A stretch of 64,000 nt of DNA, from the NCBI RefSeq assembly GCF_019059575.1, contig NW_024881710.1:617001-681000 (forward strand). Reading direction: 5' to 3'. Source of the DNA: Amphibalanus amphitrite (Eukaryota > Arthropoda > Thecostraca > Balanomorpha > Balanidae). This document shows positions 46,905-57,950 of this stretch, piece by piece. The notes under the pieces are model-generated. The model did not search any database and was not told where the DNA came from. It saw nothing but the letters and a program-made list of their open reading frames with translations. The translations under genes were made by a program, and so were the position numbers. The number at the start of each line of letters is the position of its first letter. The first letter of the stretch is position 1.

Positions 46905-47510
46905 CAAAAAGGCTGAGGGCTTTCATTTACTTATCGACGAGGTACGAGTGACACCACTCAGCTCCATTCGAGTGTTGGGTGTCGCGCTGGATCTGCACAT
47001 TGTCCTGGGAGGTTCACATCGGCCATATGTTCCAGAAATGCAACTCACTCCTCATCTTTCTTTTCCCTTTTTGGGCATCATTTTTCCCAGGACATTTTGC
47101 GAAGTCTGATAGGTAAAAATTCATGCTCCACTCGCTTCACAGACTCAGGCCGGCTCGAGCTGCCGCCGCGCAGACTGACATCTACCCAGCCACATACTTC
47201 TCTCTATATTTAGAGAAGTCTATGGGACCCAGCGTACCTATATGTTCAGATAGCGCAGTTGTCACCTGGAATGATCTGCCGGGTGGGGTCACTCAAACGC
47301 GATCCATCCTTGATTTTTAGCGCGCTATTCTTTAGTTTCTGTTTCGAACGGTACACATTCCTTATCTTTTATCACTTTTTATCGTTTTATCACTTTTAGC
47401 TTTTATCACTTTTTATACTGTGTTTGATGCCTCGTGTAATGTACTATACTACTGGTAAGGACGCAAGTCCCGAAAAACCACCCAGTGGACGGATTTTATA
47501 CCAATACATA
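46905..47510 (+). mobile_element. Decayed non-LTR retrotransposon (LINE) fragment
   Basis: A frame near 46930-46990 reads VRVTPLSSIRVLGVALDLH, resembling the LGVxLD motif late in LINE reverse transcriptases. The frame ending at 47320 reads SAVVTWNDLPGGVTQTRSIL, resembling the WNxLPxxI...S.xxF terminus of Jockey/CR1/L2-type ORF2. A 3' tail GGTAAGGACGCAAGTCCCGA follows at about 47454-47473, as in such elements. Frames are broken. A CR1/L2/Jockey-like origin is inferred, and the family is not assigned. Confidence 0.5.
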
Positions 47511-47581
47511 CACCACCAGGCCATGCTGGTTCTAGCCCGTTTGCATTTCTTTCCATTTCCGTTCTACTCCGTCAGTAGGTA

Positions 47582-48553
47582 GGGTAGACCGGGGCAAGTC
47601 GCCCCGCCGAGGTAAAACGCCTCACCGATGTTTCTCGGAACTGGCAAGGTTCTGGGGAAACATCCTCTCTTCTATAAAACGTGCACTATACGATCATTAT
47701 ATGAGCCGACTGGAAATAAATTGTGATGACTCTTTAGGGAGATATAGCCAAAAATGTGTTTTTGGAGTGATTTTTATGTTTTGTTGTCAGATTATGCAGC
47801 ATGGCGTTCTTTTATCGTCCACATCAGGTTAAAGGCTTTTATGTATTTTGAACAACTATTGTCTAACGCTTATAATGCCGGGTTGGTTCGTGTCAAATTA
47901 TGTCTTCCTGGAGTGCAGGGCGTTGTTCTCTGACCGAACTACGTGATGGGGTAAAACGCCCCAGTAGGTCGCGGGGCAAAAAGCCCCATGGGGCGTTTTA
48001 CCTCATGTGTTGTTCGGACTACCCACTTCCTAATGCTCGGTAGCTGGCGAACGGTATGTTTCTATGCATTTATATGTACTTTTCTCAGCAACTGGACGGC
48101 AAAGGAAGTATTTTGTTAACATTTGCATTGCAATAATTTATTATTTGGCCTTATGAGGTAGGTGAAAAACCTGCTCATACAATAGTGTCGTAGCCGAACA
48201 CCTGATAGGATGGAAGGTGCTAACTTCATTGCCATGCCTCCCAAGGTCTAACGGACCTTTCATATAAGATTTAGTCAACTAGCATGTTTAATCTTTAATC
48301 TAGAGTATGGGGCTTCTTGCCCCAGGCCGTGGGGCGTTTTGCCCTGGGGTTGGGGCAAAACGCCCTATTTGCAGTTGCTTCACAAACCACTTCCTAGCTG
48401 GGAGTCCGATCAAAAGTGAATGAATTTGAGGGGTGGAATTTAAAGTAAAATGTCCAAAGAACGCATTGAGCACAAATTTGGCCTTCCAGGTTATGTGGGA
48501 CAAAAGTTATGTAGCAAAATAAATTATCTGGGGCGTCTTGCCCCAGGCTACCC
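47582..48553. mobile_element. TA-flanked MITE with repeated GGGGCAAAACGCCCC motif
   Basis: Ends GGGTAGACCGGGGCAAGTCG and CGTCTTGCCCCAGGCTACCC, with TA outside each (47580-47581, 48554-48555). Palindromic GGGGCGTTTTACC / GGTAAAACGCCCC motifs recur at about 47945-48002 and 48305-48370. It interrupts the TTCCGTTTC tract. A Tc1/mariner-type non-autonomous element is inferred. Confidence 0.85.
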
Positions 48554-48559
48554 TACCTA

Positions 48560-48955
48560 TCCCATTCTGTTTTAGTCAGTTTACCTTTTTTGCTTCATTT
48601 AGTCAATGTTCCATTCCGTTACCTATCGTCATTTTACGTTACTGTTTCATTCCATTTTCGCTCCACTCCGTTGTCATTCTCTTCCATTTTCGTTCAATTC
48701 CGTTTTCATTTCATATTTCTGATCTATTCCGTATTCGTCCCATTTCGTTTTGTTCCATTCCATTTACTTTCCGTTCCATTCCGTTTCCGTTCTATTTCAC
48801 TTCCGTTCCATTCCGTTTCCGTTTCGTTCCGTTTCTGTTCAATTGCGTTTCCGTTGCATACCTACCGTGTCCCGTCCATTCCGTTTCTGTTCAATTCTTT
48901 TTCCGTGCCATTCCGTTTCAGTGCCATTCCGTTACCGTTCCGTTTCCGTTCGCGT
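48560..48955. repeat. (TTCCGTTTC)n-type low-complexity tract, part 2
   Basis: About 400 bases of imperfect CCATTCCGTTTCCGTT repeats. All long open frames here are products of this low complexity and I do not call them genes. Confidence 0.85.
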
Positions 48956-49510
48956 AGCGCTCGGTGGTCTGGCACTGTCGCGTCTCCGGCGGCGGCGGCG
49001 GGGTGGAATGGGGTTGGGTGGGGGTGGGAGGGCAGGACGATGGCGGAGGAGGTCGGTGGTGGAGCAGGGGGGGGGGGGGGGGGGGGTGATGGCGGGGGGG
49101 GGCGGTAGAAGCGCCGGAGGAGGCTGTCCTCTTGTATGGATCGTCCGGCAGGCCGGCGCGGCGGTGACCTGCGCCCGCCTGCCGCCGGCTAATGATGATC
49201 CATCGGCGGCCGGCCACAATCAGGCTGCCGCCGGGCCCGCCGCCGACGATTGTGGTGATCTCATTTCTGCCGGCGGCAGCGCCGCTTCCGCTTCCTGGCG
49301 CACCGCCGCCATTAACGAAAACCCTTTCTTCATTTATATGCCGGATAGAGGCGGACAAAACGACGCAATCAGTGGTGTGTAGCGCCATCGGCGATGGGAG
49401 AAGAATGAGAGAATCATTAGCCGTTCCTGTCACTTTCTGTGTGGCGTGTATGCCGCATCCCTCGGCTCTTAGCCTCCCTTTTAGTGTTATTAATTCACCA
49501 TCATCCATCG
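48956..49510. other. GC-rich block with long G tracts
   Basis: The composition changes abruptly from the pyrimidine repeat to CpG-rich sequence. 49067-49086 is a run of 20 G, followed by a further G10 run. Downstream GCCGCCGG-type words suggest a CpG island or an unrecognised first exon. Open frames on both strands are composition artefacts as far as I can judge. Confidence 0.4.
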
Positions 49511-50935
49511 AAAACTAAGGGGCCACATGGGTGGTGCTGGTCGCTGGATCCCCATATGGATACAAATCCACTAAGATAACTTACCTGACAGTCAAAAAGG
49601 GCGCATTCTGAAATCTAAAAAAGTGTAAATAAAACATTGCTCGCTCTTCTTTGATGTCACCGAAAATAGCCAAGTAAAAAAAAAAATATATTGGCATGTG
49701 CCAATCTGCTTGATAATTTTCACATTACTTGCCTAGCCTCATTTACTGTATTGGTAACTGCGCGTAGCATTCTATATGTATGGGGTGCAGGTGCATGAGG
49801 TGCATGCCCTCGCATGTGTAGGGGGGGGGGGGGGTCGGATGGACCTCCCCATGGTTTTTCGCGAATAACTCGCGCAAAAAGCGGCCGATCGCGACGAAGC
49901 TTTCAGTACCCTCGAGTAGATCAATTTTACACCTACTCTGAAAATTTCATGACCCTGACCCTAGTGACCTATGACCTGTGACCTTTTTCTCGAGGCCATG
50001 TTTGGCCGGAATCGCGATTCTGCGTATGTCGGCTCGCATTAGCCGCGCGTTTGCAAGCTTCTCGTGGTTTCAAACGCTCAAACATGAGATTTGATGTTGC
50101 TCCCATGCATTTGGGTGGATGTCAAGGTCACCTGAAGGTCAGGTCAGGTCATTGACCTTTGGTGACCTCGGTTCACTTTTTCGAGTTTTACATGTTGCTA
50201 GGCTAGTTTTTGGAGCTAAATTCGAATTTAGCAAGCATTTGAACATTTACGAAGTAGTTATGGTGTCTTCGTAACATGTTACGAAGCTGTCAGAGGCGGT
50301 TGACACGTACTACGAAATTTCGTCACGACCCCTACTGGTTGACCTGACCTGGCCTGACCCGAGCTGGTCTAAATGCATGAAGACATCATCTATGATCAAA
50401 ACTAAAGTACAGGCTCCACGGCACACTTTTTCGTTTTTTTCGTTTCGTTTTTTTCGCTTTTTCGGCTTCAGTAGACGATCAGCTTCACTTGATAACATTG
50501 GTGTAGCTCCATGGCAGCGAAACCGAAAAAACGAAATCAGCAACTCGAAAAAGCGACGCGAAAAATCGAAAAAACGACTCTAAAAAGCGAAAAAGCGACT
50601 CTAAAAAGCGAAAAAGCGAAAAAACGAAGCGACTCATCCAACCCAAAAGTTTGGATCGACAATCAGCTTTTCCAAGTAATTTTAGGGCCTTGCAAGTAAT
50701 CTTGAGTTTTTCGGCTTCAGCACGTGACGATGTGGTGATACTGATGCATGTTTCCGACGATTCACATTTCGGTACTCCTAATGGAAAGGAAGGAACGTAA
50801 TCGCTCAAAGGTATTTCAGTGTAGGTATGCAGTGCAAATATTATCCACGTGAAAGGATTGAATAGCGGTTAACCATGCGAGATATATGCACGTATTTATT
50901 TCATCTTTTGTAAAACCTGTTCATCATGCTTCTAG

Positions 50936-51672
50936 CCGCGCCCTGCTAGTCCGCGCCCCCCTGGGGGGGGGGGGGGGCTAGCAGGGCCCACAGCGTTTTT
51001 CGCCAATAACTTCTAAACGCGTTACACCAGCGACGTCAAACTTTGAGTACCTTATCATACATCAATTTAACACGTTGCCTGAAAATTTGAGCGAAATCCA
51101 TCGGACAATATTTGAGAAAATGACGTTTAAGTGACGTCATTTCCGCCATTTTCGCCTAAAAAACGGCAACATTTCAAACGCCGCTAACACCTCCATTTTT
51201 AAAGGAATCAAGACGTAGCAAAAAGGCTATACGTGATTCCACTTCGTCTATCAAATGGCTATCTCGGTTTTTTGAAAATTTTGGATTTTGGCCCACAACT
51301 TTTTCCTAAAAAAACTGACTTTTTTGGGAAAATAATTATAAAATCCAAATTTTTTTGTGTATCGAAAAAAAACGGAATATATGTCAGAGAAGTGGTCTAT
51401 GTGCATCAACCTACCAATTTTTAGAAGAATCGGTTCGATAATGTGAAAGTTATTCAAAATTTTATGCCGTCACGACACACAAAATTTTTGACAAGTGAAT
51501 TTTCTGAAGTTCTAGACCTCGTACGGAAACAAAATAGCACCATTCGACTCGCCGTGAAAAACTGCATCAGATAGACAGCTTTTTAGGTCTTAACAACCAA
51601 CTTCAAAATTTGACCTCACTTGACCTGACCTTGACCTTGACCTCGACCTGAAATTCATCCAGATGTGGTCAA
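50936..51672. mobile_element. Truncated family C TTAA-type element
   Basis: Begins CCGCGCCCTGCTAGTCCGCG with a G15/C-rich hairpin, then AATAACTTCTAAACGCGTTA, TGACGTCA and a TGACCTCACTTGACCTGACC run. It aligns with 41797 to about 42510, then stops at AATTCATCC. No right end is present. Confidence 0.7.
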
Positions 51673-52858
51673 TTCATCCCTCTTAATTGAAGGTGTTCCG
51701 CCGCTAGTGCGTACACCTCTCGAAGATCGCAATGAGCCTCCCGCATGAAACCGTTTTCTAATATCGGTGGCGATATACATTCAAAAATAGAGAGAGAATA
51801 AGATACCCGGTGCCGCTCCCTAACCCCCTTCCCCCCGCTCCACGGGCGATGGTTGGATTTCTGCACCCAGAATGTTCCAGCTGTTCCTACGCAGAGGTGG
51901 AACTTTTTGTTTTTCATTGGGGTTGTAGTTTGCCGGAGCCCAGGGTGTACCCCCACCAAAACCCGAAAAGTCCCCGGATTCGGCCCACTATTTTTCGGGA
52001 GGGGCCCACATTTTCAGTTACAAAAAAATAAAAAATAAAAAATAAAATAAAAGTGGTCCATCTCCAGGGAGAGACGGCTGACCCTGTCGTCCCTCCATTG
52101 GCTATGTGCCTGGTTGTAGGCACTCGGGTATCACCAGTCGCCACCATGGTCGTGGCCATAGGCGGCGGAACGGGGAGGGCACCGGGGAACCGTGCCCCCT
52201 TTGATTTTGGCATTTTAACATTAGCCCTATGGGCGTTGCATGGAAAGAATGGGATCAAAAGTCGACAGTTAATTGAGGGTGTTCCGCCGCTAGGTACTGG
52301 TCGTGGCGATTCGGAAACGGTAGGTAAACGCCCAAAATCACAGTCCCTATGAATACTTGTTTCTTTCCACATTTGACACAAACATTACTCAGTATTGGAG
52401 CAGGGCTCTTTCCCTACGAGTAACAATTTAAGCCACTCGTGGCAATTGACAACGAAGACCTAAACAGGAATACGTTATTTTTAGACTAAAAAACTTAAAA
52501 CGAGTCCATCTTTGTATATTAATGCCACTGTCGTCTGGAATACGTCTATTACGGAAACGGGCAATATAAACCGGAATAGTGACTGATCAGACATGAGATA
52601 TTTTGCAAACGAGGACAACATACCGAACACAATGCCGCAAAGGAACATAACACTGGATCTAAATTATCTCAACCTGAGGAAACTAAATAATAAATGCCAC
52701 AGCCTTTTCATATCACCGAATACTTCAATTAACTAGATGATCTTCTTTTTTTCAACGAGCAAATGTACTATGCATTGTTTGGCGAATCGTAAACAAAACG
52801 CATACTCTTCACAGCCACGATGGCTAGGAACACATAGCGGCTTGTTTGTCTGCCCCTG
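51673..52858. other. Unassigned repeat-bearing sequence
   Basis: TTAATTGAAGGTGTTCCGCC (51687) and TTAATTGAGGGTGTTCCGCC (52270) are two copies of one motif, met again inverted at 63978. The sequence 51940-52300 has CCCCGGATTCGGCCCAC-like text typical of a hAT interior. No gene is recognised. Confidence 0.4.
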
Positions 52859-53845
52859 AGACACTGAACGTACACCGATTTTCAGCTAAATCGAAAGACC
52901 CCGCCGTTTACCGTTAAAATGTTAGTTGGCCGTTAATTCGTTAACGGTGCAAAATACCACCCCAAAGAGGTACATTTTCGGAATAAGCGCATCGAGGAGG
53001 CCCTGTACACCGATTTTCAGCCAAATCGAAAGACCCCGTCGTTTCCCGTTAAAATGTTGATTGGCCGTTTACTCGTTAACGGTGCAAAATACCACCCCAA
53101 AGAGGTACATTTTCGTAATCAGCGCATCGAGGAGGCCCTGTATACCGATTTTCAGCTAAATCGAAAGACCCCGCCGTTTCCCATTAAAATGTTAATTGGT
53201 CGTTAACTCCGGTGCAAAATACCACCACAAAGAGGTACATTTTCGGAATCAGCGCATCGAGGAGGCCCTGTATACCGATTTTCAGCCAAATCGAAAGACG
53301 CCGCCGTTTCTCGTTAAAATGTTAATTGGTCGTCAACTCGTTAACGGTGCAAAATACTACCTCAAAGAAGTACATTTTCGGAATCAGCGCATCAAATAGG
53401 CCCTGTATACCAATTTTCAGCTAAATCGAAAGACCCCGCCGTTTCCGGTTAAAATGTTAATTAGCCGTTAACTCGTTAACGGTGCAAAATACTGCCCCAA
53501 AGAGGTACATTTTCGGAATCAGCGCATCAAGGAGGCCCTGTATACCGATTTTCAGCTAAATCGAAAGAACCCGCCGTTTCCCATTAAAATGTTAATTGGT
53601 CGTTAACTCGGTTACGGTGCAAAATACCACCCCAAAAAGGTACATTTTCGGAATCAGTGCATCGAGGAGGCCCTGTACACCGATTTTCAGCTAAATCGAA
53701 AGACCCCGCCGTTTCCCGTTAAAATGTTAATTGGTCATTAACTCGTTAACGGTGCAAAATACCACCCCAAAGAGGCATATTTTCGGAATCAGCGCATCGA
53801 GGAGGCCCTGGATACCGATTTTCAGCCAAATCGAAAGACCCCGAA
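52859..53845. repeat. Tandem array, unit 135 bp, about 7 copies
   Basis: Unit landmarks are CACCGATTTTCAGCTAAATC, AAAGACCCCGCCGTTTCCC, TTAAAATGTTAATTGGCCGT, GCAAAATACCACCCCAAAGA and GGTACATTTTCGGAATCAGC. Starts at 52874, 53009, 53144, 53274, 53409, 53544, 53679 and 53814 give steps of 135 bp, with one of 130. In the plus strand about 40 of the 45 codons per unit are open (KEVHFRNQRIEEALYTDFQ). Confidence 0.93.
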
Positions 53846-54040
53846 ATATGCTGCTGTGAGGCTGATATTCGTTGCTGCTGATTTGACAGACGTCGCCAAA
53901 ACCCAGGGTATATTGCCAAAACCTTGCATTTGTATCAAATGCGTCATGCTGGCTTACATGTGACTTACCCCGCGTTCGATGTCTCCCGGACGGCGAAGAT
54001 TCTATGCCGTCCGGGCCCAAAATGCCGTTCGATGTCGCAC

Positions 54041-54086
54041 GGACGGCAAAGATTCTACGTGACGTCACGTAGAATCTTTGCCGTCC
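54041..54086. repeat. Perfect 46 bp palindrome centred on a CRE
   Basis: The left half is GGACGGCAAAGATTCTACGT followed by GAC. The right half is its exact reverse complement. The centre is ACGTGACGTCACGT. It lies just inside the left end of the 53968 element, whose end motif (GACGGCAAAGATTCTA) it reuses. Confidence 0.95.
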
Positions 54087-54128
54087 GCGCAGAATCTTTT
54101 GAGCGTACTACGGTGGGCAGAGAGGCAA

Positions 54129-55790
54129 TAGGGCTGTTCACGACGTCGGTTTATCCCGTTTAATAAACCGTAAACATGTTTATTTTTTGAAGGACCAATC
54201 AGCGTCGACCTGATCCTGACGTCACATCTCGTCAATGACGTCAGACCTCCGCCGTAAACCGTTTATGCGGTTGATGCCTCAGAGCATCAACATGGCGCGT
54301 AAACGCGTTTATGTGACAATGATGGCGATGTGCGGCAAACTCGTGAGGCGAGTTGTGAGTTAGGAAAATTGAATTCGGACAGTTCAGGGGCTGGTAGGTG
54401 GGTAAATGAGTTTCAAAATAACCCTGTACGGGTTGCAGAGGACTGGAATGGGAGGTTTTATTATTTCATTGTAATTAAGACCTATTTTGAGCATCGTTCT
54501 CTGCTAACCAGCGTCTAGCGTCGTGGGTATTTTGTGATGAAAACTGTCCTTATTCTTGCATTATGTCATGATATGGGACATATTTCCATCAGATTATCTT
54601 TTCTTTGCACCTTTTACAGTATCTTCTCAACTGCTTATTAGTTGTCACTGTTTAAAGGGAGATAATGAGCTTTCTTTTTTCTTAAATAAAAATTACTCGA
54701 CATCTATACTATTTCTACTGTAGTTTCTATAAAATATGAAAATTTCCTAGCACATTTTCGTATGTGAAAAAGGTTTTTATTTTTGCAAAAAAGAAGCAGT
54801 ACTTGCAGTACTTGTAACACCCACCGAAATGCGTTGTCCTTCTCTATAAAAAAAGTCACAGTATATGGCGCTTTTGTTTCAAACAGCGACGCTTGGGTTT
54901 TTGTTTATGTTATCGCCTTGTCGTTGCTTGGTTGTAAGGATTCTAATTTGAATTAGAGTTAATTCGGTTTAGAATTAATTAGATTCTAATTCGGGGGTAC
55001 ATAGTGCCTACTCTTCTTTGTTTCCAAGTAGGTAATAGGATTATTTTGCGCCACAAATGAACGGCATGCGCCAGAAACGCAGCCAAATCTTGCGATTGCG
55101 ACTACGAAATTCATTATTTTGGCGTCAGAGCCTGAAGCGAAAAATACAAGCATATTTATTTCAAAAAGACTTCAGGTTTGTCGAACGGTGTTATGAGAAG
55201 TTTGATAACAGTACTGCATAAGTTTTTCAGTGATGCCGCAAAAGTGTTGTATCTATCTTCTTTTATTGTGCAGTCGGCGGGACCGATTCAAAATTGAGTC
55301 GTTGCTACTAAAATAGCAGCATATGGCGTCAGATGATGAACAGGAAAAATATTTGCGTAAATTTAGACATAAACCACCCCCAAACCATGAATATCTTTTG
55401 AAGGCAATATAGACGACCATTAACTAACTAGATGTGATGAAGATCAAATGTAAGGAATACGCTCATTTTACAAAATTACATGCAAGTACCAAAAAGTGAT
55501 GTAAGTACTTATTCAACGGTCATTTTCAGCGCTCCCCGCTAACGTGACTTCAAGTTGAGATATTTGCGGCAAGGTACCGAATTGAGCAAAATGGTTTTAA
55601 TTTACATTATAACTTGTTGTGTTTTGTCAGAAAATGGTCCTAACTCAGATTTTGTGGAAAAAGGTCATTATCTCCCTTTAAGTAAACACTCGTGTTTCGT
55701 AAACGTAAACGCCGTGTGACGTCACAGCCGGGAACGTGCCCCGAGGGCAGTTTATGTAAACCACATAAACCGACGTCGTGAACAGCCCTA
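54129..55790. mobile_element. Nested element with TAGGGCTGTTCACGACGTCGG ends
   Basis: TAGGGCTGTTCACGACGTCG and CGACGTCGTGAACAGCCCTA are perfect inverted repeats extending through GGTTTAT. The TAGGGCTG start is hAT-like, but the flanking 8-mers (AGAGGCAA / ATGATGGC) do not match. Subterminal AAACCGTAAAC/GTTTATG repeats occur. Contains no recognisable protein. Confidence 0.75.
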
Positions 55791-56390
55791 ATGATGGCGC
55801 GTATTTCAAAAGCGGCGCAGCAGCTGTTGGCAGAAGTTGTTGACATTTGTGCACGGTCTCTATGGAAACGTAAACTTGGGCCTTTTTCGAAACTGACGCA
55901 CATTGTGTAAGTGGCGCACAAAATGGCCGGTCCCGTCGTCCGACTGTGTGCTTCTCCGAACGCAAAATAGAATATTCTGCGTAGAATGTTCTTCGTCCGA
56001 GGAGACATCGAACGCGGCCTTAGTTTGCATCGTTTGCATTCTGTTCGCGAACCTGTCAGTAAGATTATCAGCACTAATTATCGCACAGGATTGGTTTTTA
56101 CTTTTTATGGTCGTCAACGTTGATTTCAAGTGTCGTCATTTTAGCCAAATATTCGTGCTGATTGGTGGTATTGTGCCAACTGACAAAATTGCGAACAGAG
56201 TGATATTTCACTTAAGAAATGTATTTGATATTATGATTATGGTGATTGAATGCTACATAGGGTGGAGGCTTAGGTTAGGTTAATTTATTTCTGAAGCTTA
56301 CTGTTTTGTGTCAAACTTTTCATCTATGCTTATCTCTTTGATAAGCACAGCACACAGGTATGAAATATTTAGTGAGAAAACCCAAAAGTA

Positions 56391-56565
56391 CAGTGGCGGA
56401 TCAGGATCCAGGTGTGGGGGGGGGGGGGGGGGGGGGCAAAATGGGCATTTGCCCCTCCCAAACGGCATAATTTTAATATTACGCCTATGGACGAGGCATG
56501 GAAAGAATCGATAAATTGTTATGGTTTGCCCCCCCCCCCCAAACTCTGAGCTGGATTCGCCACTG
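56391..56565. mobile_element. hAT-like MITE (175 bp) with 8 bp duplication
   Basis: A perfect duplication CAAAAGTA (56383-56390, 56566-56573). Ends CAGTGGCGGATCAGG and CTGGATTCGCCACTG. Inside are a G16 run near the left end and a C10 run near the right, which would pair. Confidence 0.92.
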
Positions 56566-56573
56566 CAAAAGTA

Positions 56574-57950
56574 TGATGAATGTTATGATTTTTTTTTGCT
56601 TCACACTTTCATGTTACATGTTAAGATTTTTTGGAACACTTTCAATATGATTCACTTAGTATGCTTAAGAAGTGTGAAGTGATCGACTTTCATATCATGC
56701 TCTGCTCACTGTCTCAGCGGAATAATATGTTCTTAACAGAGCACTTTCAATGTTTTTAGCATCTGGAATTCAAAAAGATGTCCTAATTTATTGATATCTT
56801 CACTTTCTTGATATATCTCAATTATCTGCTTCTGTAGGGATACATATTTTGTTCATTTTCATGTGTTTCAGGCTAATTCTTAATTTTCCAATGTTGGGGT
56901 TGTAGTTTTGCCATTGGGGTTGTACTTTTAAAAATTGGGGTTGTAGCTACAACCGCCACGGTATATAAAGTTCCGCATGTGTTCCTACGCCTATGCAAGT
57001 AGGTACACATGACACAATGAACCGGAATATGGCACCCGTGACCCCTTGTTATGCCCTGAGGTCATATCAGGTCGCGAAAGGTATGCGCAATTTTCGGTAA
57101 TAAATTTCGGTAAAGGCATGCTACTATAGAGCGATGAAAACACATTCGATGTGTTCCACTGGACGATACAAATCGACTGATATGTATCACGAACTTTCCG
57201 GCCAGGTCATGACCTAGACCAGTCCAGTTAGCTTAAGGTTCATTCGAAGCGTCTCGACCAGAGAAACACGTTTCTGGTGAAGGAAAGCTCGTGCAAGCTT
57301 AGACTTTAGAGTCAAAAGTTATTGCGGAAAAACTGTTTTTGCAGAGTCGTCTATTTTGGACGTTTATGCCCCTGCAGGATAAACCGTGGACCTTACGTCA
57401 AATCTGAGGACATGCTAGCGGAAGAACGTTAAAAGAGCGTTTGATTGCGCCTCTCCGCGGCGCTATAGCTCTATCCATTCCTGAGCTATGGACCGATTTG
57501 TCGAAAATTGTCGAAGTTTGGCCTGTAGATATTGGCGAAATTTTACCTTCGATGACCTTTGGTGACCTGCTCTTTGGCCTACACCTGACCTAAAAATGGC
57601 CGAAGCAGTTTGTTCCTTATTTTTTAGCTTTTTCAAATGTCGCCTACGGCGTGTCGCTACGTGGCTCAGGAGCCAAGTTAGAAGGGGTGTTCCCCCTACC
57701 AACAGGGCGTGGAAATCCAGGAGCCCCAGCGGGGCGCCGGTTAGTAGCTGCTGGAAGTTTAGTCAAGCCAATTTCCTACTACAAAACAGACGAGATCTAT
57801 TTTAAGTAATTTCCATCTGTTAAAACAGACAACAAAACAGACCCCTAAAGCCCCTAGGCAAAACTGCGACCAACGCATTGCACTGGTTGCAAACAAAATA
57901 AAAATCTGGCGGTTGCACAGCGCGTTCCAACTAAACAAAAATCAATGAAA
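56574..57950. other. Unassigned, includes a decayed repeat fragment
   Basis: 57000-57600 resembles 31090-31740 (for example TTATGCCCTGAGGTCATATC). 56900-56990 ends in CGGTATATAAAGTTCCGCAT and GTTCCTACGCC, suggesting the edge of another hAT-like copy. No gene is recognised. Confidence 0.4.

Larger units (their letters stand above)
53968..56021. mobile_element. Element with CCGCGTTCGATGTCTCC inverted ends
   Basis: The left end ACCCCGCGTTCGATGTCTCC... matches, inverted, GGAGACATCGAACGCGGCCT at the right end, and the similarity continues inwards (GGACG, GAAGA, ATTCTACG). The interior holds a second element (54129-55790). No transposase is recognised, and the duplication is unclear. Confidence 0.65.

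Noticed and set aside
48538..49508. Long open frames of 139-210 codons over the TTCCGTTTC tract and GC-rich block
   Set aside because: Low-complexity pyrimidine repeats and G tracts keep several frames open at once. Translations are Ser/Phe/Pro- or Gly/Pro-rich and nothing is conserved.
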